Positions 13,401 through 27,200 of a stretch of 64,000 bases of DNA are shown in pieces; positions within the stretch are counted from its first letter, which is position 1, and every line of letters begins with the position of its first letter. The DNA is from Limnomonas spitsbergensis (taxonomy: Eukaryota > Chlorophyta > Chlorophyceae > Chlamydomonadales). The notes beneath the pieces are model-generated. The model saw nothing but the letters and a program-made list of their open reading frames with translations. It made no database searches and was not told the origin of the DNA. A program made the position numbers and the translations under genes. The DNA lies in contig JAYJMM010000034.1 in assembly GCA_037349105.1 (NCBI GenBank), forward strand, positions 248,001 through 312,000, in the 5' to 3' direction.

Positions 13401-16400
13401 TGGGACGTAAAGCACCTGGGACATAAAGCACCTGGGACATAAAGCACCTGGGACATAAAGCACCTGGGACATAAAGCACCTGGGACGTAAAGCACCTGGG
13501 ACATAAAGCACCTGGGACATAAAGCACCTGGGACATAAAGCACCTGGGACATAAAGCACCTGGGACATAAAGCACCTGGGACATAAAGCACCTGGGACGT
13601 AAAGCACCTGGGACATAAAGCACCTGGGACATAAAGCACCTGGGACATAAAGCACCTGGGACATAAAGCACCTGGGACATAAAGCACCTGGGACATAAAG
13701 CACCTGGGACGTAAAGCACCTGGGACATAAAGCACCTGGGACGTAAAGCACCTGGGACATAAAGCACCTGGGACGTAAAGCACCTGGGACATAAAGCACC
13801 TGGGACATAAAGCACCTGGGACGTAAAGCACCTGGGACATAAAGCACCTGGGACGTAAAGCACCTGGGACATAAAGCACCTGGGACATAAAGCACCTGGG
13901 ACGTAAAGCACCTGGGACATAAAGCACCTGGGACGTAAAGCACCTGGGACATAAAGCACCTGGGACGTAAAGCACCTGGGACATAAAGCACCTGGGACGT
14001 AAAGCACCTGGGACATAAAGCACCTGGGACATAAAGCACCTGGGACATAAAGCACCTAGGACTGTTGAAACTGATATTAAGGCTGTTGTCTCAGCAGCAG
14101 CAGCAGCAGCAGCAGCAGTTACAAGATTTTGCATGGTCGGTACCGGAGTCTCAAAAGTATCCCCTTCTTGATTGGGGGCCCCTGCATGGTCTGCTTGGGG
14201 CCAAAAAGATCATGCAGACATGTTTCATAGGAGTTCACCAGGTGGGCACCTGGGGGGGGGGGGCATCATCAATGCAGTAGACATCAATGCGGTAGATAAG
14301 TGATCTTCCTGAGGCTGTTCAGACTGGAATTCGGGATGTCCTCACAGGAGTGTGGGGATCACACTGTGTGAATTGAAAGCAAAATCACACTTCAAAGGGA
14401 GGCCTCTCTCCAGAGGGGTTGGGGACCCCAGTCACACCAGAGGGGTGGAGGATCCCAGTCACACCTGAGGTGTGGAGGACTCCAGTCAGAGCAGTTCCTC
14501 CCTCTATTACTTTGGCAATGCGTTGCGGTGTGCTCACCTCGGTGCCCTCTCGTTCATCATCCCAAGTCGTCAGTCCTGGTTCACACAACTTTGGTCGTTC
14601 GACTAGAGGATCGCACTTCGAAGCTCTAGCTGTGCATGCTAGCTGGAATTGAGCGTGCCCAACTGCTCATCCCCTACCAGCCTCACGCGGCTAAGCGTTC
14701 AGCAGGGCCCAGCGGGTATGCACCATCCTGAACTTTGGGCTCTTTGGGCTGTCGACTTAACCTGGTATGTACAACCTACGTACAACTGTACAGCCTAAGT
14801 ATAACTTGCATCCTTTCGTCAGGGGCTGGAGCACGCTGCCCCCTGCTGCCCTGCTTCCCTGGGTCAGCCAGATGCTGTCCCGCCTGGGCTCCGAGACCGA
14901 GGGTCCAGCCCTGCTGTCCCCGCTCCGGAGCCTGGCAGCGTCCCACCCCCAGCGCCTGTACTGCCCGGTGCGCCTCGCCCTGACAGCCTGGCAGCAGCAA
15001 CAACAGCAACAGCCGCAACAGCAAGGCGCTGCGTCTTCTGGGCCCTCGGCCGACAAGGCTGCCACCGAAGCGTCATCCAGGTACCGTGGGAAATCTGTTA
15101 ATACAGGAGATGGTGGCAGGAAATCTGTCAGCAGACGACGGTGGGGATAGGGGGGGGAAAGAAGCAGGGGGGTAAGAGGAATCAATTCCTTACCTTATAC
15201 CCTAGCCTTAACGCCAAACCCCAGCCCTAACCCTAACCCTTAACCTTAACCCTAGCCCCAATGCTTAACCCTTACCAGCACCCTTGACCTTCACCCTAGC
15301 ATTAACCCCAAATTACAAACCTTTCACATACATAAGCAGCTGCTGGACCTTCCCCTAAGGCTGCTGTCAGTGGGGGAGTTTGTGTCGGTGGGGGAGTTAA
15401 TGTTGGCCCTGGGCCTCACCGCCTTCTTTCCCCCCAGTGTAACTCCCCCCAGTGTAACTCCCCCCAGTGTAACTCCTTGTATTACCGCCTTGTGTAATAT
15501 CCATGTATAGCCTCTTAATGTAACCCATTGCTTGCCCCCCTTGTGTAACATTCCAGTGCACCCTCTTCGTGTTTCAGCCTCCCAATGTAACTCCCTCGTG
15601 TAACCTACATGTTGCCTTCTTTTGTAACCTCCCTTTGTTGCCCCCTTATGTGACCTCCCATTTTAGCCTCAGTGTAACCTCCATGTGCAAACCCTTGTGT
15701 AATGTTCCTGTGTAACCCCAATTGTGTGACCCCCTGAAAAATCCAGCCGGTATGATGCGGCCCCTCCATGTGCAGCCCCTCATGGTAATGTCCTTGTGTT
15801 ACCCCGTGCGTAACCTCCATGTGTACCCCCCCCCCCCCCCCCCCCATGGTTATGTCCCTGTGTGACCCCAAGTGTCCATGTGTAACCCCCATGTGTAACC
15901 CCCATGTGTAACCCCAACTGTGTAACCCCCTAGAAATGTCCATGTGAAACCCCCCATGTGTAACCCCATGTGTACCCCCATGTGTAACCCCATGTGTAAC
16001 CCCATGTGTAACCCCATGTGTAACCCCAATGTGAAACCCCGCATGTGTAACCCCCATGTGTAACCCCAACTGTGTAACCCCCAAGAAATGTCCATGTGAA
16101 ACCCCCATGTGTAACCCCATGTGTAACGCCCATGTGTAACCCCCATGTGTAACCCAAACGGTGTAACCCTTTAGAAATGTCCATGTGAAACCCCCCATGT
16201 GTAACCCCATGTGCAGCCCCATGTGTAACCCCATGTGTAACCCCATGTGTAACCCCCATGTGGAACCCCCCATGTGGAACCCCCCATGTGTAACCCCATG
16301 TGTAACCCCATGTGTAACCCCATGTGCAACCCCCATGTGTAACCCCCATGTGTAACCCCCATGTGTAACCCCATGTGTAACCCCCATGTGTAACCCCAAT

Positions 16401-18187
16401 TGTGTAACCCCCTAGCAATGTCCCTGTTTAACCCCGTCCTGTGACCCCCCTGATCTCCCCCCCACATAAACTCCCTAAACCCTAACCTCCACTCAGGTAT
16501 CAGCAGCTGCTTGACCTCACTGCCGGCCAGGTCCTGGTCGGGGAGTTTGTGGAAGCCCTGGATGCACTCACATACCCGCACCAGCGCTGGGACTGGTACA
16601 AGCAGGCGCTGGCGAGGGCGGTGGAGGCAGGCAGGCCGGAGTGGGCGCAGGAGATGTGGCGTTTGAACGTGTGGCCCAACCTGTTTGGAAGGTAGAGAGG
16701 GCTGCAGGGAGGTCATGTGGGGAGAGGGGGGTGGTGCATGCAGGCGCTGGCCAGGGCAGTGGAGGCAAGCAGGACGGAGTGGGCACAGGAGGGTTGCTGG
16801 ATCACTGGGCTGCTGGGTCACCAGGTTGTTGGATCCCTGGGTCATTGGATCCGGTGATCGTTGGTTCGTTGGATCCAGTGATCATTGGATCATTGGATCC
16901 AGTGATCGTTGGATCCAGAGATCGCTGGGTCATTGGATCTAGTAATGCTTAGTTTGTTGGATGCAGTGATCGATAGGTCTTTGGATCTAGTGATCGCTGG
17001 GTCATTGGATCCAGTGATCGTTGGATCTTTGGATCCAGTGATCGCTGGGTCATTGGATTCAGTGATCGTTGGGTCGTTGGATCCAGTGGTTGGTTTGTTG
17101 GATCCAGTGATCGTTGGATCTTTGGATCCAGTGATCGTTGGATCCTTGGATCCAGTGATCATTAAATAATTGGATCCAGTGACCGTTTGATCCTTGGATC
17201 CAGTGATCGCTGGGTCGTTGGATCCCTGGATCCCCCTGCCCTATCTGCCCCTTGGTCTTGGAATTACCACAGGATGGCTAGATCGTACCTCCCTTCACCC
17301 TGTCCCTTGAACATGCCGCCGTAGACTCCCCCTGCATGACCCTGGTTCTTGGACGTAGCACTGGATGGCCTTCTTGGTCCTACCCTTCTTGTGTGTCCCA
17401 CAGTCATGAACATACCGCCGCATCCTGACCCTACATGACCAAGGTAAAAACGCATCGTGCATGCTGACCCTGCGTGACCAAGGTAAAACCTAAGCCCTAA
17501 ACCCTAAACCCTAAACCCTAAACCCTGACCCTGCATGACCAAGGTAACACCTAAACCCTAGACCCTTAACCCTAAACCCTGACCCTGCATGACCAAGGTA
17601 AACCGCATCCTGCATGCTGACCCTGCGTGACCAAGGTTTTTGGACGCACCCCCTCAAGTCCCGGGCGGCAGCAGCGGCTCTTCAGCGGCCGAGCAGACTG
17701 CTCCGGCCGCCCCCGCCGCTCGAATGCTGCGGGGTGGTCGCGCCGGGCAGTCGGCCGCCGCCGTCTCCTCGCGCGGCGCCACGCTCAACGTGCAGTTTGC
17801 CATAAAGCTCTCCGGCGCCTTCCGAGCGGCTTTCGGAGGCGCAGGCGCGGGGGAGGCTGGTTTCGGCGCCAAAGGCTGTTGGGCTCCGGACGCATTTCGC
17901 AAGAAATGCTTGGACGTGGATGCTGAGGTTGCGAAGGTGTGGAAGGGGGGGCCTGTCCGGAGGGGGCCCTTTGCGCGTGTGTATGTGCTATGTATTTGTA
18001 TGTATGATTGTATGTATGTATGTGTACCGTACTGACAGTCTCATTTGATTTTTTTTGCTTTTGGTTTCATTTTCAAAACGTAATTTACGGTATTGATTGT
18101 CACGAGTTGGTTTGCCCAGAATTTTTTTTAATCGAGTTTGGTTTCACCCTTAAAAGCACTCAAACATTTGGTATATGTATGTACGTG

Positions 18188-18219
<32 letters not shown>

Positions 18220-21200
18220 TGTATGTATGTATGTATGTATGTATGTATGTATGTATGTATGTATGTATGTGTATATGTGTGTATGTGTGTATGTGTATAT
18301 GTATGTATGTGTATATGTATGTATGTATGTATGTATGTGTATATGTGTATATGTGTATATGTGTGTATGTGTTGCAAAGTAAGTCAAAGAAAATTTGTTA
18401 TAAAAAAAAACATATATACCGTAGACATTTTTGATGGCAGGTACGGGAAAACTACTCCGCGCACCCCGAAAAATAGTTGTTTTCGTCCGTGACTGACCGG
18501 CTGCGCACACTTTTTGCTATTATTTTCTTTATCGCGCATGTACTCCGCGCACCTCCAAAATAATTAATTAGTAGCAGAGTCAAAACCGTTTTACAGTATA
18601 ATAATATATATAAATATATATGTATATATACTGTACTGTCAGTCTCATTTGGTGTCACTTGCGGTTTCTCAAATTGAAACCACTGCTGACAACCGTATTT
18701 AAGCGTTCAACAGGCCGAACCAACTCGTGACAATCGCAAAAAATCGTAATTGTACGAAAAAGTGTGGAAATAAGCGTTTCGCGCCATCTGCAGCCTGTCT
18801 TTGCTTGGCTTTGCAAATCGCGTGTCACCACTGCTAAGGGTGATATTGTACACGTTTCCCTAGCCCGCAAGGGTGGACAAGCACATGAAGATATCGTCCC
18901 TATTCTCACTGGCTCATCAGCAAGCGCAAAGGGAAAAGAGACTGGCAGCAGAAACAGCTGCCAACTGATTAAAAGCAGTTGCCATGCTCGCAGGCAGCCT
19001 CAGATGCGGATCCGGACCTCAATGGCGATTCGGATGGGGAGCCACATTTTGAGGACCCTGCTGATTACCCTAGCCTAGATAAGTTAAACGAACGGCATGC
19101 TCGTGAGGTGATCGATTTGGCTGCCAGCGACATCGGTACTATCGCCGAGCAGAGGCGTGCCGTCCCTCCCATAAGTTCTAGCAAGCACAAGCGCAGCATC
19201 GGCGTCTTTGCTTATTACGCTGCCAAGCTGGTTTTTATATTTGCTAGGGGAAGGGCATGTGCTTCCTTCCGGGCCTTTTTAGCTTAAACAAAATATTTGA
19301 GTGGTTTTCGGTGAGAAACCAAACTTAGTATAATTGTCTTTTGCCAACCAACTCGTGACAACCAATACCTCAAATTACGTTTTCGAAATGACACCAAAAA
19401 CAACAACCTCCCCCCCCACATGATCCATCTACCTCCCCCCCACTTGACCCCATAACCTCCTCCTCACAGGCCCCCTCTCCCACTCCCCACGTGTCCTCAT
19501 AACCTCCTCCTCACAGGCCCCCTCTCCCTCTCCCCACGTGTCCTCATAACCTTTTCCTCACAGGCCCCCTCTCCCTCTCCCCACGTGTCCTCATAACCTC
19601 CTCCTCACAGGCCCCCTCTCCCACTCCCCACGTGTCCTCATAACCTCCTCCTCACAGGCCCCCTCTCCCTCTCCCCACGTGTCCTCATAACCTCCTCCTC
19701 ACAGGCCCCCTCTCCCACTCCCCACGTGTCCTCATAACCTCCTCCTCACAGGCCCCCTCTCCCACTCCCCACGTGTCCTCATAACCTCCTCCTCACAGGC
19801 CCCCTCTCCCACTCCCCACGTGTCCTCATAACCTCCTCCTCACAGGCCCCCTCTCCCTCTCCCCACGTGTCCTCATAACCTCCTCCTCACAGGCCCCCTC
19901 TCCCTCTCCCCACGTGTCCTCATAACCTCCTCCTCACAGGCCCCCTCTCCCTCTCCCCACGTGTCCTCATAACCTCCTCCTCACAGGCCCCCTCTCCCAC
20001 TCCCCACGTGTCCTCATAACCTCCTCCTCACAGGCCCCCTCTCCCACTCCCCACGTGTCCTCATAACCTCCTCCTCACAGGCCCCCTCTCCCACTCCCCA
20101 CGTGTCCTCATAACCTCCTCCTCACAGGCCCCCTCTCCCTCTCCCCACGTGTCCTCATAACCTCCTCCTCACAGGCCCCCTCTCCCTCTCCCCACGTGTC
20201 CCCATAACCTCCTCCTCACAGGCCCCCTCTCCCACTCCCCACGTGTCCCCATAACCTCCTCCTCACAGGCCCCCTCTCCCTCTCCCTCTCCCCACGTGTC
20301 CTCATAACCTCCTCCTCACAGGCCCCCTCTCCCACTCCCCACGTGTCCCCATAACCTCCTCCTCACAGGCCCCCTCTCCCACTCCCCACGTGTCCCCATA
20401 ACCTCCTCCTCACAGGCCCCCTCTCCCTCTCCCCACGTGTCCCCATAACCTCCTCCTCACAGGCCCCCTCTCCCACTCCCCACGTGTCCCCATAACCTCC
20501 TCCTCACAGGCCCCCTCTCCCTCTCCCCACGTGTCCTCATAACCTCCTCCTCACAGGCCCCCTCTCCCTCTCCCCACGTGTCCCCATAACCTCCTCCTCA
20601 CAGGCCCCCTCTCCCACTCCCCACGTGTCCCCATAACCTCCTCCTCACAGGCCCCCTCTCCCTCTCCCCACGTGTCCTCATAACCTCCTCCTCACAGGCC
20701 CCCTCTCCCACTCCCCACGTGTCCTCATAACCTCCTCCTCACAGGCCCCCTCTCCCTCTCCCCACGTGTCCCCATAACCTCCTCCTCACAGGCCCCCTCT
20801 CCCACTCCCCACATGTCCCCATAACCTCCTCCTCACAGGCCCCCTCTCCCTCTCCCCACGTGTCCTCATAACCTCCTCCTCACAGGCCCCCTCTCCCACT
20901 CCCCACGTGTCCTCATAACCTCCTCCTCACAGGCCCCCTCTCCCTCTCCCCACGTGTCCCCATAACCTCCTCCTCACAGGCCCCCTCTCCCACTCCCCAC
21001 GTGTCCTCATAACCTCCTCCTCACAGGCCCCCTCTCCCTCTCCCCACGTGTCCCCATAACCTCCTCCTCACAGGCCCCCTCTCCCACTCCCCACATGTCC
21101 CCATAACCTCCTCCTCACAGGCCCCCTCTCCCTCTCCCCACGTGTCCTCATAACCTCCTCCTCACAGGCCCCCTCTCCCTCTCCCCACGTGTCCTCATAA

Positions 21201-24200
21201 CCTCCTCCTCACAGGCCCCCTCTCCCTCTCCCCACGTGTCCTCATAACCTCCTCCTCACAGGCCCCCTCTCCCACTCCTTCTCCCCCACCCGAACACCAA
21301 GCTTTGACACATGCCCAGGCACTCCCACTACATTAATAGAGTTAGCAATTTTGCACTCTTCTTCTCCGCCCTTCCCCACATGAACCCTGCCCCTTTCCCC
21401 CCCTCCCGACATAACCCGACTATGGCCAGGTGTCTGTGGGCAATACGGACCAACACGGACGCCGGGAGACGGCCACGTTCACATTGTGGTTATCGGCGTT
21501 TGCCGAGGCGGCGCAGCAGGGAGGAAGCGGGGAGGGAGCAGGGCTGGCTGTGGGGCGGCTGCGACTGGCGGCGGCTGGAGCTGGGCGGCGGCTGCTGTTG
21601 CCGGTGATGGGCAGTGTTATGGAGGGCGAGCAGGTGTGCAAGAAATGGAGCAGGAGGGAAGGAGTAGGGAGGTAGGGAGGAGGGTGAAAGGTGAAAGGAG
21701 GGAGGGAGGGAGAGGAGGGAGGGAGGGGATAGGGAGGGGGGGAGTGAGGAAGGAGGGAGGGAGAGGAGGGAGGGGCGAGGTAGGGAGGGAGAGGAGGGGG
21801 GGAGGGGGGGGCGAGGAGGGAGGGAGGGAGGAGGGAGGGAGGGGGGAGGGAGCAGAGGGGTGGGGTGGGGTGGGGTGGGGTGGAGAATGAGAGCTTGTAC
21901 GTACGTGTGGAGAGTGGAGCACTAGGCTGCAGTGGTTGATCACGGCTGGTATGGCTCTCTGGCTTCAAGTCCAACACCTCCACTGATCAGCTGCCTGGCA
22001 AGATCTGGCAAGATCTGGCAAGATCTGGCCCTCCACCTACCTCCGGGCACCCTCCAAATGAGGAGGGCATACACTGAAGTGCCATGCTCCCCCCCTCCCG
22101 GAGAAGAAGCTCCAGGCACAGGTAAGGGAAGAAACGTAAATGGATTACGGCCCCTGAGTGAGTGGCTTGCAGTTGAAGGAACTACTCAGGCCCAGGCTGG
22201 CACCAGATCTGGGCCAGCACCAGATCTGGGCCATCCCTGTAAAGCAATGCATTCCTGCTTTCCCCAATGATGTGCCCAAGGAGGTTCAGGTGGTTGTTTT
22301 AGATTGCTGTTTATCTCTGGGTTGAGCTTTGGCTACAATTAGCTACAATTAGCTACGATTAGCTACAATTCAGCTACAATTAGCCAAAATTCAGTTACAA
22401 TTCAGCTACAATTCAGCTACAATTAGCTATAACACAGCCTATGGCCGGAGTGGCCGGATATAGCAAGGTGCCCGTTGCTTGTGCCACCGGTGGTGGGCCG
22501 GTGCAGGTTCAATCCCCATCGGCCTGGATGTGGCTACTCAGCGGACCCTCACGTGGTCTGGTGCGCGCAAGACCGTACAAACTGCTCAGCGGACCCTCAC
22601 GGTGGTCTGGTGCGCGCGAGACCGTACAAACTGGCATTGATCCCTTTGCCTCCAACAGGAGGATGAGGTGGTCGGTCTCCAGGGATCCTGGTGCAACAAG
22701 GTGCCGCCTGCTTGGACCACCTTGGGCCTCCGGCTGTAGCTTGTAGCCTGTCGGCCCGTCGGTTTTGAGGGATCCTGGTGCAGCAAGGTGCCGCCTGCTT
22801 GGGCCTCCGGCTGTAGGCCTGTCATGGCTTCTAAGGGGAATGTACTGCCCAGTGGGTCTGAGGTACAGGTACCATGCAGGTACATGTATCGTACATGTAC
22901 AGCATGATCAAACAGTGACATCAGCCTGCCCTCTTCCACCAGGAAAAGGGTGAGGAGGTTGAGGTGGTTGGTTTCGGGTGCTCCGTGGTGGTGTTTCGGA
23001 GCAAGCAGGTGTCAAAGGCATCTGACCCTGCACTGCTCCCCTCTTTTCCCAGGACAACGGCGAGGAGGTTGAGGTGGTTGGTTTCGGGCGCTCCGTGGAG
23101 ATGTTCCGGAGCGAGAATATGTCCAAGCATCTGACCCTGCACTGCTCCCCTCTTTTCCCAGGGAAACGGGGAGGAGGTTGAGGTGGTTGGTTTCGGGCGC
23201 TCCGTAGAGGTGTTCCGGAGCAAGCAGATGCCCAAGCGCCTGACGTTGCACTGCTCAGACTTCACCAGCCGGGACTTTGTGGTCAAGGGCGCGGAGGACC
23301 TGCGCATCGATGCGCGCGTGCAGCAGCTGTTTGATGCCATGAACGGGCTGGCGGCACAGCACCCTGGCTGTGCGGCGAGGCGGCTGGGGCTGCGGACGTT
23401 TGCCGTCGTGCCTGTGACGCCGTCGTGCGGCCTACTGGGATTCGTGCCTGGCACACGTCCTTTGCAGGTGAGAGGGGGGGGGTGAGAGAGGGGGAGAAAG
23501 GGGATTGGTGATTTTGTGGGCGGACAGGTGGGTGGATGAGATGTGTGGAGGGGGGTTGAGTGAAGATACGGGGTGTGAGACAGGGGGGTGGAAGTGGAAG
23601 TGGGAGGGGGAGTTGAGCAAGAGTGCTGGTATTTAGATGAGAAGGGGTGGGTGAGAGTGCTGAGGGAGAGGGGGGTGAGAGGGGGGTTCTTTTTTAGCGC
23701 TCATTTTGGTTGTTTAATCTAAGCCCTGTACCTCAGGGTAAGGGGTTTAGGGTTAATTTGTAACTCTAAACAACTTGACCGTGAACCCTATACCCTTAGG
23801 AGCTCAGCAGGGCTGTGGTTTGATCCCTGAAATCCTGTATCCTATACCCTGTACCTTCAACCCTGGATCCTGATCTAAACCCTGTACCTTCAACCCTTAT
23901 TGCAGGCCGTGCTGGCGAGCGTCATCCCTGCTCAGGAGCTCAAGAGGGCGGAGGACATGTACCACCTCCTCGTCCATGGGGCTGGCGCCGCTGGCCAGGC
24001 CGCCAACACAGCAAAGTGGGTCGTTTGATACTGCTTGATACTGCTTGATACTGCTTGATACTGCTTGATACTGCTTGATACTGCTTGATACTGCTTGATA
24101 CTGCTTGATACTGCTTGATACTGCTTGATACTGCTTGATACTGCTTGATACTGCTTGATACTGCTTGATACTGCTTGATACTGCTTGATACTGCTTGATA

Positions 24201-27200
24201 CTGCTTGATACTGCTTGATACTGCTTGATACTGCTTGATGCTCCTTGATACTTATGTACTGCTTGATACTGCTGTACTGCTTGATACCTCTGTACTGCTT
24301 GACACTGCTTGATACTTATGTACCCCTTGATACTGCTTGATACTGCTTGATACTGCTTGATACTGCTTGATACTGCTTGATACTGCTTGATACTGCTTGA
24401 TACTGCTTGATACTGCTTGATACTGCTTGATACTGCTTGATACTGCTTGATACTGCTTGATGCTCCTTGATACTTATGTACTGCTTGATACTGCTGTACT
24501 GCTTGATACCTCTGTACTGCTTGACACTGCTTGATACTTTTGTACCCCTTGATACTGCTTGATACGTCTGTGCTGCTTGATACTTATGTACCCCTTGATA
24601 CTGCTTGATACTGCTTGATACTGCTTGATACTGCTTGATACTGCTTGATACTGCTTGATACTGCTTGATGCTCCTTGATACTTATGTACTGCTTGATACT
24701 GCTGTACTGCTTGATACCTCTGTACTGCTTGACACTGCTTGATACTTATGTACCCCTTGATACTGCTTGATACGTCTGTGCTGCTTGATACTTATGTACC
24801 CCTTGATACTGCTTGATACTGCCTGATACGTCTGTGCTGCTTGATACTTCTGTACCCCTTGATACTGCTTGATACTGCTTGATGCTCCTTGATACTTATG
24901 TACCCCTTGATACTGCTTGATACGTCTGTGCTGCTTGATACTTATGTACCCCTTGATACTGCTTGATACGTCTGTGCTGCTTGATACTTATGTACCCCTT
25001 GATACTGCATGATACGTCTGTGCTGCTTGATACTTCTGTACCCCTTGATACTGCTTGATACTTCTGTACTGCTTGATACTTCTGATTGATACTGCTTGAT
25101 ACTGCTTGATACTGCTTGATACTTCTGTACTGCTTTATACTGCTTTATACTTGGATGCCTCAGCTACGGCACCCAGCGAGATAGGTCCTAGGGCAGGACC
25201 ACGCTGGGTTCCAGCCTAGCAAGGCAGGGAGGGAGAGAACTGAGGTGATGGCATCGAATTGCTACACATATCCATGGCTGGGATGGGATAGGGTTTAGGA
25301 TGAAGGGTTGAGGGTGCAGGTTGAGGGTGAAGGGTTGAGGGCTGGGATGGGATACTTGAGGCACTGTTGACTTGGTTGTTGCGCCTCCCCCCCCCCACTT
25401 CCCCCCCCGTTAGGTATATATCCAACTTTCAGGACATGCCTAGGGACCGCGTTGTGGAGGGACTACATCGGGTACAGGCCGCCGTCCGCTGGGATGGGAT
25501 GCGTGAGGCCCTGCTGAGGGCGGCGGGTGGGCCGGAGGCCTTCCTGGCCAACAGAGCCAACTACACCAGGTGGGTTTTTGGGGGGGGTCTGGTGGGGAGG
25601 GAGGCAGTAAGCCCCTCAAACGCAGGTGGGGTGTGCGGCAGGTGGGTGGGGCAGTAATCTTCTGGCACCAGGTGTGTGTGGGGGGAGGGGGGCATGGAGG
25701 AGGGGGGAAGGAAGCCCCAAACGCCAGGTGTGTGGGGGGGGAGGGGACCATGGAGGAGGGGGGAAGGAAGCCCCAAACGCCAGGTGTGTGGGGGGGGAGT
25801 AACTTTTTGGCATCATGTGGGAGAGTAGGGAAGGGAGAGTCAGAGGGGTAGCCGTACATGTGTGTGTGTGTGTGGGGGGGGGGGGGGATTGACCATCCCT
25901 CACCAGGTGTTCCACTTTCATCCTTTCTTAAAAATATGGGGACGGAGCTGGGCCGGGCTGGACAGGGCGACAGGTGCCCACAACACAGCCGCTAGGGACA
26001 TTGTTTTGTTGCCTCTCACAACTGAATTTCACTGCAACCTTTTAGCCTACAACTTCAACACAGGTTCACACACACCCCCACACTAAACGTAGGACGCAGA
26101 TGCTGCGCTCAGATCTCCAGATCTTTGCCGTATGTCTGACCCCAGGACATGCATGGATGCTGCACTCTAACGCACGTGCTGATCTGTCGGGCATATTCCT
26201 TGAAACTGAATCTCTAGCTCTCAACCTGTAGCCCATAACCGTGAACCCTAAACCCTGGCGCTGAACCTGAATCCCTAAACCCTGGCAGCTCAACCCTAAT
26301 GCTCAAACTGTTGCTCACAACCCTGAACCCTAACGCTCACCCCTGAACCCTGAACCTGAGCAGGTGCTTGGCTGCTTGCAACGTGTTTGGCTGGGTGGCG
26401 GGGGTGGGTGACCGCCACACACAAAACATCCTGGTGGAGGAGGCCAGCGGGGGGCTGGTGCCCATAGACTTCGGCTACAGCTTCGGCACCGCCACTACTG
26501 TGAGCTACTGGGCTGTGCGGGTGGGCTTGGGTGGCAGGCCAAGCTGGAACCTTATATATTTTCAGTGGAAAGAGCTGAGAAGCGTGACCCGACGTACCCC
26601 TTTTCCTTGGTACTCGAGAGAGGGGGGCTTATCATGGCGCTTGGCCTGCACCAGCTTAAGCGCCGCCACCACTGTGAGGTATTGGGATGTGAGGCTCGGT
26701 GTAGGGAGTCCTTCACTTGGATGTGTATCTGGGAGACCATGAGAGACAGTGCAAGGGCTTAGGGATAAGGGTTTAGGGTTCTTAAACCCTGAACCCATGA
26801 GAAACAGTTCAAGGGTTTAGGGATAAGGGTTTAGGGATAAGGGTTTAGGGTTTAGGGATAAGGGTTTAGGGTTCTTAAACCCTGAACCCATGAGAAACAG
26901 TTCAAGGGTTTAGGGATAAGGGTTTAGAGTCAAGGGTACAGGGTTCCTTAACCCCCTGAACCCATGAGAAAGAGTGCAAGGGTATAGGGATTGGAATTTA
27001 GGGTTTCTAACCCCTAAATCTGTAACCCGTGAGAATCAGTGTTTGGCTAACTTCGTGAGCATGTCCTCGGGGCACCAGAATCCTCTCTCAGTATCAGCCC
27101 CCCTTGCCCAGCTGGAGTATCCTGCCGCAGGGGGGAGCAGGAGGTAATGGTTGAGGGTTTAGGGTCCCTTGCCCAGCTGGATTCTCCTGCCCTAGGGAGG

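Noticed and set aside
11021..14134. Minus-strand ORFs of 974 to 1,037 codons (CPRCFMSQVLYVPGA repeats)
   Set aside because: Pure product of the 16-bp tandem repeat, which lacks stops in all three minus frames and lies inside a phase-consistent PRKDC intron.
15605..16418. His/Gly/Trp-rich minus ORFs resembling a secreted repeat protein
   Set aside because: Generated by CCCCATGTGTAA repeats within the intron before exon 16497.
21985..22121. Possible extra PRKDC exon ending at CAG|gtaagg
   Set aside because: Exons 21430-21633 and 23162-23467 already join in phase 0 and align continuously with DNA-PKcs; the candidate has no acceptor giving phase 0 at both ends.
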